The notes beneath the pieces are model-generated. The model was not told the DNA's origin. It was given only the letters and a program-made list of their open reading frames with translations, and did no database searches. Shown in pieces: positions 1 through 5,951 of a DNA stretch of 8,201 nucleotides (within the stretch, counting starts at the first letter, position 1; every line of letters starts with the position of its first letter). Origin of the DNA: a bacterium (GTDB taxonomy: Bacteria; Bdellovibrionota; FAC87; UBA2466); assembly GCA_019750655.1 (NCBI GenBank), contig JAIEOG010000229.1:1-8201 (forward strand), written 5' to 3'. The translations under genes and the position numbers were made by a program.

Positions 1-538
1 AGGACTCGGCTTCATGTGCCTGAGCGTCGGCTAAAGTGCCTTCTACGCGGCGAATGAGCGCATCCGCCAAAGCTACGGCCGGCAGCTCGCCGCCGGTGAG
101 CACGAAATCGCCCAGAGACACTTCTCGGTCGACCCAGTGGTCGATAAAGCGCTGATCAAAGCCTTCGTAATGGCCGCAGACCATAATCCAATGGTGCGGT
201 CCCGGTGCTTGGACGAGGGTATCGAGCAACCCCGTATCCAGGCGCTGCCCGCGTGGCGAGAAGCACACCACTTGTGCCTCGGGCGCTTGCGCTTTGAGCG
301 ATTCTACAGCGGCCACCAAGGGTTCCACCCGCAAAACCATTCCCCCGCCGCCGCCATACGGCGCATCGTCGACACTGCGGTGCCGGTCCTGGGAAAAATC
401 CCGCAGCTGTACTAGGCGGTACGAAAAGAGCCCTTTCTCCAACGCACGGCCGAGAATGCTTGTGCGCAACCAGACATCAATCGCGTCCGGGAAGAGGGTG
501 ATGAAATCGAAATGGGGCTTGAAAGGGGGATTAGACAT
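1..538 (-). CDS. trmD: tRNA (guanine-N1)-methyltransferase TrmD, C-terminus cut by window edge
   Basis: TrmD uses S-adenosylmethionine to methylate N1 of G37 next to the anticodon of certain tRNAs, which prevents +1 frameshifting; it is a cytoplasmic SPOUT (trefoil-knot) dimer. I translated 179 codons from the ATG at 538. Family hallmarks are FITLFPD (res 12-18), DRHRSVDDAPYGGGGGM (51-67), the knot strand FSPRGQRLD (93-101), VCGHYEGFDQR (120-130) and SLGDFVLTGGELPA (141-154). The usual length is about 240-250 residues, so the C-terminal tRNA-binding part is missing beyond position 1. The start overlaps the rimM stop by 8 nt (ATGTCTAA), so translation is probably coupled. R163 aligns with E. 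coli Arg154. The position matching catalytic Asp169 reads Glu (E178), by ungapped comparison from memory. The family assignment is certain. Confidence 0.97.
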   Translation of the reverse strand, partial: MSNPPFKPHFDFITLFPDAIDVWLRTSILGRALEKGLFSYRLVQLRDFSQDRHRSVDDAPYGGGGGMVLRVEPLVAAVESLKAQAPEAQVVCFSPRGQRLDTGLLDTLVQAPGPHHWIMVCGHYEGFDQRFIDHWVDREVSLGDFVLTGGELPAVALADALIRRVEGTLADAQAHEAES

Positions 539-1064
539 AATGCTCGAACCCCGAGTCATTGCGAACACGGATGGTACGAGCAGAGAGGTTGACGTCTTGG
601 ATAATGGGCCAAACAGCGGGAAGTGCGAACATGCCTTGCGGCCCTTCGACCCACCAGCGATCCGGAGAACCCATTCCCACATTTTCTACAGAAACAAAAG
701 TGCCTAAGGCCGTGCCGCGTTCGTCGATAACCTGGCTGCCCACGAGTTCGGAGGCGAGGTATTCGTCAGTTTCGGTTTGCGGTAACACGGTACGCTCAGC
801 CCAGAGTTTTTCGCCGCGCAATCGTGCTAGGGCTTCTTCGCTTTCGATGCCTTCTAAATGAAGGCGAAGGCCTTTGTGCAGGTATTCCGCTTGGCGCACG
901 GAGTAGAGCTTTTCCCCGATGCGGACCGTTTGAAGCTTGTCGGTGGCGAGGTTCTCCGTCGCTTCGAGGACGAAGAAATCCCCTCGGAAGCCGTGAGGCT
1001 TGCCTACTTTACCGATGCAACAAGGTGTGGAGTCAAAAGTCGTTTTGGATAACTCGGCCGTCAT
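531..1064 (-). CDS. rimM: 16S rRNA processing / 30S maturation factor RimM
   Basis: RimM binds ribosomal protein uS19 and assists late maturation of the 30S head and 16S rRNA processing. The 177-residue product has the normal length. The N-terminal RimM beta-barrel opens with IGKVGKPHGFRGDFFV (res 17-32), matching the family pattern vG.i..pHGl+Ge..V. The C-terminal PRC-barrel spans about residues 100-172 (EYLASELVGSQV, PDRWWVEGPQGMFALPAV). The ATG at 1064 is chosen because it forms an ATGA overlap with the khpA stop, and the first conserved block begins at a normal distance from it. The 3' end overlaps trmD by 8 nt. The rimM-trmD pair is classic across bacteria, and the 16S maturation and tRNA methylation products are made from one transcript. 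Nothing appears broken. Confidence 0.96.
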   Translation of the reverse strand: MTAELSKTTFDSTPCCIGKVGKPHGFRGDFFVLEATENLATDKLQTVRIGEKLYSVRQAEYLHKGLRLHLEGIESEEALARLRGEKLWAERTVLPQTETDEYLASELVGSQVIDERGTALGTFVSVENVGMGSPDRWWVEGPQGMFALPAVWPIIQDVNLSARTIRVRNDSGFEHYV

Positions 1065-1300
1065 TCCAAGATTTCGAGCACCGAGCGCTTTTTAAGCTTC
1101 GTCGAGACGGCAGCTAGGATGGTGCGCAGGGAGCGCGCCGTCCGGCCTTCTTTGCCGATGATCTTTCCCAAGTCTTCTTTGGCGACTTTGAGTTCAATAA
1201 CGGTGGTCTGTTCGCCCTCTACTTCGGCAACGTGGACTTTATCGGGGTAGTCCACCAGGGCCTTTGCCATCACTTCCACTAAATGTCTGAGCTCTTCCAC
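1061..1300 (-). CDS. khpA: Small KH-domain RNA-binding protein (KhpA family)
   Basis: This 79-residue protein is a single type II KH domain. The nucleic-acid-binding GxxG loop is GKEG (res 49-52) inside DLGKIIGKEGRTARSLRTIL (43-62). KhpA proteins bind RNA, often as a heterodimer with KhpB/Jag, and affect cell size and translation in some Gram-positive bacteria; the role in this organism is unknown. The start is GTG at 1300, supported by a strong Shine-Dalgarno GGAGG (1306-1310 on the plus strand as CCTCC) with a 5-nt spacer. The stop TGA overlaps the rimM ATG as ATGA (1061-1064), suggesting reinitiation or coupling. Its place between rpsP and rimM is the usual one for this family. Confidence 0.95.
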   Translation of the reverse strand: MEELRHLVEVMAKALVDYPDKVHVAEVEGEQTTVIELKVAKEDLGKIIGKEGRTARSLRTILAAVSTKLKKRSVLEILE

Positions 1301-1340
1301 TGCTACCTCCCCACCGCCGATTTCCGGATTCGCCTATGAA

Positions 1341-1356
1341 CCCGTAAAGAGACGGG
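1341..1356 (-). other. Small hairpin just after the rpsP stop
   Basis: CCCGT (1341-1345) and ACGGG (1352-1356) form a perfect 5-bp stem with a 6-nt loop. It begins two nt past the rpsP stop codon in the 57-nt rpsP-khpA gap. No U-run follows on the minus strand, so this is not a convincing intrinsic terminator. It could act as a 3'-end stabiliser or partial attenuator that makes rpsP mRNA more abundant than the distal genes. The stem is short enough to be chance. Confidence 0.25.
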
Positions 1357-1357
1357 A

Positions 1358-1660
1358 CTACCGTGCTTCTTGAGCCTGGGCTGCTGCTTTTTTCGGAGCG
1401 GGCGGCGCGGTCGAGCGACCAGCGCGTTTAGCCTTGTTCACTTGGCTCTCGACAGAAGGCGACATGATCGCCCCTTTCGAAACCCAGTATTCCAGGCGTT
1501 CCTGAACCAAAACCAAAGATTCTTCCCCTTTAATGGGGTCAAACGTACCGAGACGATCGATGAAACGTCCGTCGCGGGGCGAAGTCTTGTTCTGAACCAC
1601 GATGCGATAAATGGGCTTCTTCTTAGAGCCGTGCCGTGCGAAGCGGATTACCGTAGCCAT
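1358..1660 (-). CDS. rpsP: 30S ribosomal protein bS16
   Basis: bS16 is a small-subunit ribosomal protein that binds 16S rRNA during early 30S assembly. The 100-residue product begins MATVIRFARHGSKKKPIYRI, the canonical bS16 start (usually MVxIRLxRxGxKkxPfYRIVV). It also carries SPRDGRFIDRLGTFDP (res 27-42) and the ERLEYWVSKGA helix (54-64). A low-complexity, Ala/Pro/Lys-rich tail of about 20 residues follows the fold (from about residue 80); such tails vary widely between species. ATG at 1660 is preceded by AAGGAG (plus strand 1673-1678) at a rather long 12-nt spacing, and by a closer AGGAAG that abuts the ATG. It lies 48 nt downstream of ffh in the same orientation, so co-transcription is likely. 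Confidence 0.97.
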   Translation of the reverse strand: MATVIRFARHGSKKKPIYRIVVQNKTSPRDGRFIDRLGTFDPIKGEESLVLVQERLEYWVSKGAIMSPSVESQVNKAKRAGRSTAPPAPKKAAAQAQEAR

Positions 1661-1708
1661 CTTCCTAATAGTCTCCTTAACGCTTACCTACAAAACCAGC
1701 CAACAGTG

Positions 1709-3037
1709 CTACCACAGGCCCCCCCGTTTTCCCATAGGCGATTTCGCCATTCGGCTCATCATCTTACGAGCTTCTAGGAACTGGCTTACCAACCGGTTCA
1801 CGTCCTGCACCTGGGTACCGCTGCCTTGGGCTATACGCCGGCGGCGGCTGCCATCGAGGACGTCGTGGTCCGTACGCTCTTGTGGGGTCATGGATAGAAT
1901 AATGGCTTCGATCTTCTTGAGTTCTGTATCCGGGGGAGCCATGCCTTTGAGCTGCTTGCTCATCTGGCCCATGCCGGGCAGGAATTTCAGAAGGTTCTCA
2001 AACGACCCCATCTTCTTAATCTGCTGAAGGTGAATGTAAAAATCCCCCAGCGTGAAGTCGTTCTTCTTGATTTTCTTTTGGATCTTAAGGGTTTCGGATG
2101 GGTCGAGAGTGGTCTGCGCTTTTTCAGCCAGAGATAGCAAATCGCCCATGTCCAGAATGCGCGAAGCGAGACGGTCTGGGTGGAAGACTTCCAAGTCGGT
2201 CGTCTTTTCGCCGGTCCCCATGAGTTTAATGGGGCAACCCGTGACCGCGCGGACCGATAAAGCGGCCCCGCCGCGGGTATCGCCATCGAGCTTAGTGAGG
2301 ACAATCCCGCTCAGCTCCAATCGGTTTTGGAAGGCTTCCGCGACGCGGACAACGTCCTGCCCGCTCATGGAATCCACCACTAAGAGAATTTCGGCCGGGC
2401 GGAAATGCGAAGCGAGCTCTTCTAGCTCTTCCATCATTTCATCGTCGACGTGGAGTCGGCCGGCGGTATCGAGCAAGAGGACTTCGGCGTTTTGACGAAT
2501 GGCCTCTTCGTGGGCCAAGAGCGCACGTTCGCGGACATTGCCCGTCACAGGGCTTTCAAAAACATCCACGCCGAGGGGTTCGACCTGTACTTTTAGCTGC
2601 TCAATAGCGGCCGGGCGATAGACATCCAAGGAAGCGGCCAAAACGCGTTTGCGTTCTTTTTCTTTGAGGTGGCGCGCGAGTTTCGCAGTCGTCGTTGTTT
2701 TCCCCGTCCCTTGGAGACCGACCATAAGAAAAACGGCTGGCGGGCGAACGCGGAAGTTTAGTCCCACAGCTTTGCCGCCCATCACCTGGGCGAGTTCTTC
2801 GTAAACAATGCGGATGAAATGCTGCTCCGGCGAAAGGCTCTTTTGGACTTCGCTGCCGAGGCTGCGCGAACGCACCTGAGCGACGAAGTCTTTCACAACC
2901 TTAACGTTCACATCGGCTTCGAGGAGGCTCGTGCGCAATTGGCGGCAGGCTTCGTCGAGCAGTTCTTCGCTGAGGCGGTTCTTTCCCGAAACTACCCGCA
3001 GGGTCTGGACCAGCTTTTCCGTTAAAGACTCAAACAT
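1709..3037 (-). CDS. ffh: Signal recognition particle GTPase Ffh (SRP54)
   Basis: Ffh binds 4.5S RNA and hydrophobic signal sequences on nascent chains and docks with FtsY for co-translational membrane targeting. The 442-residue protein has the N domain (about 1-90) and the G domain with P-loop GLQGTGKTTTTAKL (107-120), DVYRPAA (138-144), DTAGR (190-194), TKLDGDTRGGAAL (248-260) and closing-loop GTGEKTTDLEVF (274-285). The M domain contains GDFYIHLQQIKKMG (331-344), the RNA-binding SRRRRIAQGSG (397-407) and VNRLVSQFLEARKMMSRM (413-430). The length is at the short end for the family because the C-terminal Met-rich tail is brief. The ATG at 3037 is 11 nt after the acyl-CoA dehydrogenase stop, and its weak AGGG Shine-Dalgarno touches that stop. 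No SRP RNA gene is visible in the window. Confidence 0.98.
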   Translation of the reverse strand: MFESLTEKLVQTLRVVSGKNRLSEELLDEACRQLRTSLLEADVNVKVVKDFVAQVRSRSLGSEVQKSLSPEQHFIRIVYEELAQVMGGKAVGLNFRVRPPAVFLMVGLQGTGKTTTTAKLARHLKEKERKRVLAASLDVYRPAAIEQLKVQVEPLGVDVFESPVTGNVRERALLAHEEAIRQNAEVLLLDTAGRLHVDDEMMEELEELASHFRPAEILLVVDSMSGQDVVRVAEAFQNRLELSGIVLTKLDGDTRGGAALSVRAVTGCPIKLMGTGEKTTDLEVFHPDRLASRILDMGDLLSLAEKAQTTLDPSETLKIQKKIKKNDFTLGDFYIHLQQIKKMGSFENLLKFLPGMGQMSKQLKGMAPPDTELKKIEAIILSMTPQERTDHDVLDGSRRRRIAQGSGTQVQDVNRLVSQFLEARKMMSRMAKSPMGKRGGLW

Positions 3038-3048
3038 GGCTACAAACC

Positions 3049-4809
3049 CTACTGGAACAATGCGTGCTGGGGAAGGCCTTGTTCATAAACATGGCGCGCA
3101 ATCTGTTTTTCGAGCGAGTCGTCGTTTTTACGCATGCGCCGCAGATTTTCCGCCATTCGCCGGCGGGATTTGCGGCAAAAGGCCTTTGCAATGGTGCGAT
3201 CGATAGCAGCGCCTTCCACGCCCTTTTCTTCGAGAGCGCGGCTAGCTCGCGAAAGCGTGCAGGCCAGGGCGTACAGGTCAATGGCGGTGTCGGCGAGGCG
3301 CCTTACCGCGAATTGGTTGTGGATGATTTCCTTGCCTTCGCGCCGTAAGATCGCCTCAGAAGCCGCGGCCAACCGCGCTACATAAGATTCGAATACGGCG
3401 GCTTCCGCCGCGAGCTCTGGGTGCACGCCTTGGAGTTTCTCCGTCGCACCGACTTTACGCTGGAACCAGCGCACACCGAATTCGCTCAATACTCCGATAG
3501 AACCGAGGACATTCTGCATCGGCTGGCGCAAGGCGCGGGAGACTTCTTTCAACTGCTCTCCAGGGCCTTGCAAGCCCGAGAGTCCGATAAAGAGACGCAA
3601 GACTTCGTTTGCGCCTTCCCAGATCATGAAAATGCGGCTGTCGCGCAGCAGTTTTTCATAGCGGTATTCGGCCATGTAGCCCGTGCCGCCCGCAATCTGG
3701 AGGCACTCATTGACCGTGCGCCATTCGGCTTCTGTGTTGAACACTTTGCAGATGGCGGATTCTAAGGAGTAATCGGCATCCCCTTGATCCATGAGGTGGG
3801 CCGTCGTGCAGACGAGTGCTTCACCGACATAGGAGTCCATCGTCATCAAACCAAACTTGGACTGGATGAGCCCAAAGTCGGCGATGGGAAAACCAAACTG
3901 CTTGCGTTCGAGCGCGTGGTTGCGCGCCATCTGAATGAGCTTGCGCGGGCCCAGAGCGCATGCGCCAGCAAGCCCTAGGCGCCCGTTATTGAGTACCGTC
4001 ATCGCGACTTTGAAGCCCTTGCCAGCCTGGCCTAGGATGTTTTCCGCGGGGACACGGACGTTCTCAAAACTCAATGCCGTCGTGGAGCTACCCCACAGGC
4101 CCAGTTTCTTTTCCTCAGGGCCGTTGGAGAATCCCGGCATGTCGCGCGTGACGATGAAGGCCGTGATGGATTCCTTTTCCCCGCCCTTGCCGTCGGGGTG
4201 CTTAGTCTTCGCAAAAACGGTGTAGAAGTGCGCGAGCCCGCCGTTGCTGATCCAGATCTTGCTGCCGTTAAGGACGTAATCGCCTTCGGGCGTGAGCCGG
4301 GCAGATGTCTTAAGGCTTCCGGCATCGCTACCCGCACCGGGTTCCGTCAGGCCGAAAGCCGCAATCCATTCTCCGGAAGCTAGCCTTGGGAGGTACTTTT
4401 CCTTTTGTTCGGTCGTTCCAAAAAGGAGTAGCGCTTTCATTCCAATAGACTGGTGTGCGCCGATAGTGGTGCAGATGCTGGCATCGAGCATCGAGAGTTC
4501 GCTCATCATCTGCACGTAGCCGGAGTTGGAAAGTCCCACGCCGCCAAATTCTTCGGGGATGATAAGTCCAAACAATCCCATCTCGCGCATCTTCTGGAGA
4601 AACTCTGGCGGGAGGCGTTTCTCTTTTTCCATGCGTTGGAGATCGAAATCTTTTTCCAGGCGCTGGATCGCGTCCGAAGTCATTTGCAGAAGTTCTCGCT
4701 CGGCTTCGGGCGTCTTGGGGTACGGAAAGACGAGGTTCGAGAGGACTTGGCCGAAAAACATTCCCTTCGTGAACGAGGGGCCAGCGGATTCGGCGGGTTT
4801 GTCGGGCAT
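3049..4809 (-). CDS. Acyl-CoA dehydrogenase, long VLCAD/ACAD9-like type
   Basis: This is an FAD-dependent acyl-CoA dehydrogenase that would catalyse the first, alpha-beta-desaturating step of fatty-acid beta-oxidation. Its 586 residues exceed the roughly 380 of short/medium-chain enzymes because of a C-terminal extension (about 425-586), as in VLCAD/ACAD9-type enzymes. The N-terminal helical domain includes GLFGLIIPEEFGGVGL (78-93). The FAD/acyl-binding beta domain has AFGLTEPGAGSDAGS (151-165) and LGLWGSSTTALSFENVRVP (236-254). The C-terminal helical domain has RKQFGFPIADFGLIQSKF (302-319) and QIAGGTGYM (371-379). The catalytic base is probably Glu398 in IFMIWEGANEVLRLF. A basic helix near 545-558 may aid membrane association (inference). 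ATG at 4809 has a good AAGGAGT (4818-4824) 8 nt upstream. It precedes ffh by 11 nt and probably heads that operon. Chain-length preference cannot be read from the sequence. Confidence 0.93.
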   Translation of the reverse strand: MPDKPAESAGPSFTKGMFFGQVLSNLVFPYPKTPEAERELLQMTSDAIQRLEKDFDLQRMEKEKRLPPEFLQKMREMGLFGLIIPEEFGGVGLSNSGYVQMMSELSMLDASICTTIGAHQSIGMKALLLFGTTEQKEKYLPRLASGEWIAAFGLTEPGAGSDAGSLKTSARLTPEGDYVLNGSKIWISNGGLAHFYTVFAKTKHPDGKGGEKESITAFIVTRDMPGFSNGPEEKKLGLWGSSTTALSFENVRVPAENILGQAGKGFKVAMTVLNNGRLGLAGACALGPRKLIQMARNHALERKQFGFPIADFGLIQSKFGLMTMDSYVGEALVCTTAHLMDQGDADYSLESAICKVFNTEAEWRTVNECLQIAGGTGYMAEYRYEKLLRDSRIFMIWEGANEVLRLFIGLSGLQGPGEQLKEVSRALRQPMQNVLGSIGVLSEFGVRWFQRKVGATEKLQGVHPELAAEAAVFESYVARLAAASEAILRREGKEIIHNQFAVRRLADTAIDLYALACTLSRASRALEEKGVEGAAIDRTIAKAFCRKSRRRMAENLRRMRKNDDSLEKQIARHVYEQGLPQHALFQ

Positions 4810-4810
4810 C

Positions 4811-4825
4811 TAAGGGCACTCCTTA
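4811..4825 (-). promoter_or_regulatory. Ribosome-binding-site hairpin of the acyl-CoA dehydrogenase gene
   Basis: On the minus strand the sequence TAAGGAGTGCCCTTA forms a perfect 5-bp stem (TAAGG/CCTTA) with a 5-nt loop, ending one nt before the ATG. The left arm contains AAGG of the Shine-Dalgarno AAGGAGT, so folding would partly hide the ribosome-binding site. The stem is A/U-rich at its base and weak on its own. Whether it has a regulatory effect is inference. Confidence 0.35.
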
Positions 4826-4895
4826 CAAAGCTGAAGGGGCAGAAGCTACTCGCGTTCAGAGCATTGGAAAAGCATCGGGAGAGAAAAAAAGGCCT

Positions 4896-4937
4896 AAAAA
4901 TACTAAGGGGCGACCCTCTCTCGAGGACCGCCCCTTA
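4896..4937 (-). terminator. GC-rich hairpin with U-tracts (terminator or attenuator)
   Basis: TAAGGGGCG (4904-4912) and CGCCCCTTA (4929-4937) form a perfect 9-bp stem. The 16-nt apex can itself pair CCTC (4915-4918) with GAGG (4923-4926). Read on the minus strand, the stem is followed after 3 nt by U5 (4900-4896) and then by U7 (4890-4884), the layout of a Rho-independent terminator. It could end transcription of the membrane-protein gene 265 nt upstream. Alternatively it lies inside the leader of the dehydrogenase-ffh operon and acts as an attenuator, since no clear promoter is visible between it and the ATG at 4809. The hairpin is certain; which role it plays is not. Confidence 0.6.
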
Positions 4938-4951
4938 CATGGGTTGGGGGT

Positions 4952-4978
4952 TTACGTCCCCTTGGGGAGGAGACGTAA
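4952..4978 (-). other. Second hairpin, adjacent to the terminator-like stem
   Basis: TTACGTC (4952-4958) and GACGTAA (4972-4978) form a perfect 7-bp stem. The interior carries CCCC TT GGGG (4958-4967), which offers extra or alternative pairing. It lies 14 nt upstream of the terminator-like hairpin on the minus strand. Its AAGGGG (minus strand, 4963-4958) duplicates the AAGGGG of that hairpin's 5' arm, so both could compete for the same CCCCTT. On the plus strand the same interval contains a GGAGG (4966-4970) ahead of a tiny open frame. Confidence 0.45.
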
Positions 4979-5041
4979 GATGTTAAAATCTTTCGCTCGA
5001 AACGGCTTTGGCCATCAGCGACAGGGGCTTTAGTACTCAGA

Positions 5042-5158
5042 GCGTCCCGTGAAAGCAAGAAAAAAGTTCATAGTATTCTGACGAAAACCAAAGACTTCCC
5101 TGTCATGGGCCAAAGCACTGAAATTAAGTAGAAAACCTTGCTGCTCCGCACGGGATGT
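5042..5158. other. Imperfect long stem-loop, possible structured RNA
   Basis: The two ends pair over 10 bp including two G-U pairs when read as plus-strand RNA (5042-5051 with 5149-5158; the perfect core is TCCCGTG/CACGGGA). After a small asymmetric internal loop they pair again as AGCAAG (5054-5059) with CTTGCT (5137-5142). The 77-nt interior is AT-rich and has only weak pairing (TGAC 5079-5082 with GTCA 5102-5105) and a repeated CCAAAG (5088-5093, 5111-5116). The closed-stem outline recalls small structured RNAs, but no known family motif was recognised and the transcribed strand is unclear. Confidence 0.25.
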
Positions 5159-5201
5159 CCCTCGAGAAAACCGAGGATCGGGTGCTTTTTCCGAGGAGAA
5201 T

Positions 5202-5891
5202 TTAGTGTGCCGGGTGCTCGCCGCGCAGGCGTAAGTAATAAGTGGCAGTCACAGCATTGGTGAGTGCAGTGAGAAAAGTGTAGGGCAAAAGCTTTGAGAG
5301 AAAAATCACGCCTTCTTGCCAGGGACTAGAGATCAACGGCACCAACAGATGCTCTACGGGCCCATTCGAGACGCTCACTAAGATGTTCAGTAAGAAGAAA
5401 AGAGTGGTCAGCACAAACAGGCGAACGAAAACACGGTTTGCCCAGCCCTGAGAAAGGGCGAGGTAGTCGAAGATAGAGCGCTGGGGCGGAAGATCCGCGA
5501 CCACACAGGGGACGAAGGCGAAGATCGTCAGAAAGTAGAGCCCCGGAAGCACCAAGAGGCAGCCAAGAATCACAGCAACGCCGGTGATGAGCGCCAAGGG
5601 CGCGAGAGTGGGAAAAACATGGAAGGCCTGCCGGAAAGCCCGCCGAGCCGAGCTCTGAGCGGAGCCCTGGACGAGCGTGAAGCTCGCGCTGCAAATAACG
5701 TTGTTCAGCACCCAGATTCCGAGGAAGGCGAAAATCAGAGCGGCATAGTTCGGCTGCGTGTTGTCCGCCGGGGTTTGGTACTCAAAGATGATTTCGCAAA
5801 GGGCCGTTGGGAGACTGACGAGGAAGAACGCTAGGGGACTAGCGATCAAGTGCCGGAGGGCGGTGGTAAAAAGAGCAACGATGTCTTTCAC
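5202..5891 (-). CDS. Polytopic inner-membrane protein (DUF975/GPDase-membrane-domain-like)
   Basis: This 229-residue integral membrane protein has about six hydrophobic segments (near residues 16-36, 49-74, 96-116, 117-133, 154-175 and 195-220). The stretch LPGLYFLTIFAFVPCVVAD (115-133), followed by an amphipathic ALSQGWANRVFVRLFVL (145-161), resembles the LPGlY...P.vv.e...al.rS..l..g..w.vf signature of DUF975/YciC and glycerophosphodiester phosphodiesterase membrane-domain proteins. The function of that group is largely unknown; no catalytic domain is attached here. The start is GTG at 5891, with GGAGG (5896-5900) at a short 4-nt spacing. An in-frame ATG at 6023 would run deep into the opposite gene and was rejected. 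The gene is divergent from the Ntn hydrolase, 60 nt away. A functional link is possible but unproven. Confidence 0.8.
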   Translation of the reverse strand: MKDIVALFTTALRHLIASPLAFFLVSLPTALCEIIFEYQTPADNTQPNYAALIFAFLGIWVLNNVICSASFTLVQGSAQSSARRAFRQAFHVFPTLAPLALITGVAVILGCLLVLPGLYFLTIFAFVPCVVADLPPQRSIFDYLALSQGWANRVFVRLFVLTTLFFLLNILVSVSNGPVEHLLVPLISSPWQEGVIFLSKLLPYTFLTALTNAVTATYYLRLRGEHPAH

Positions 5892-5916
5892 GCGGCCTCC
5901 GTAACAAGACTCTATT

Positions 5917-5945
5917 TTTACAAAGTTCTCCGTCGAAAGTACAGT
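5917..5945 (+). promoter_or_regulatory. Candidate sigma-70-type promoter of the hydrolase gene
   Basis: TTTACA (5917-5922, 5 of 6 matches to TTGACA) and TACAGT (5940-5945, 4 of 6 to TATAAT) are separated by exactly 17 nt. The -10 lies only 6 nt before the ATG at 5952, so transcription would start at about the start codon. That agrees with the absence of a Shine-Dalgarno there. The site lies in the 60-nt divergent region, which must also contain the leftward promoter of the membrane-protein gene, for which I found no good match. Confidence 0.35.
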
Positions 5946-5951
5946 GGTCCT

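Larger units (their letters stand above)
4810..5201. other. 392-nt gap without a convincing gene; structured
   Basis: No frame of useful length with family similarity is seen on either strand. The gap holds, from left to right, the RBS hairpin, two GC-rich hairpins with a minus-strand U-tract, a 17-codon plus-strand frame with a good Shine-Dalgarno (4980-5033), and an imperfect long fold (5042-5158). It also holds a small hairpin CCTCG(5160-5164)/CGAGG(5172-5176) without a U-run. I found no tRNA, SRP-RNA or tmRNA signature. A -10-like TACTAT lies near 5070 on the minus strand, but no matching -35 could be found, so no promoter is called. Confidence 0.6.

Noticed and set aside
1370..3025. Several plus-strand open frames opposite rpsP and ffh.
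   Set aside because: They are antisense shadows of strongly conserved genes, with no family motif, no ribosome-binding site and broken overlapping frames.
4941..4967. GGGGG-TTTACGT-CCCC resembling a tRNA T-arm (5-bp stem, 7-nt loop).
   Set aside because: The loop lacks the TTC and conserved A58 of TTCRANY, and no acceptor, D or anticodon arm pairs around it.
5160..5190. CCTCG/CGAGG hairpin followed ten nt later by TTTTT, as a plus-strand terminator.
   Set aside because: The U-run is too far from the stem and no plus-strand gene precedes it; on the minus strand no U-run follows.
4810..5201. Possible SRP RNA or tmRNA gene, given the ffh neighbour and the structured gap.
   Set aside because: No GGTCAGGTCCGGAAGG-type SRP core, no tmRNA 3' TTCGA/CCA end and no tag-like frame were found on either strand.
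5850..5951. Earlier in-frame GTG start (5850) for the Ntn hydrolase.
   Set aside because: It would add 34 residues, overlap the start of the divergent membrane-protein gene, and has no Shine-Dalgarno; family similarity begins shortly after 5952.
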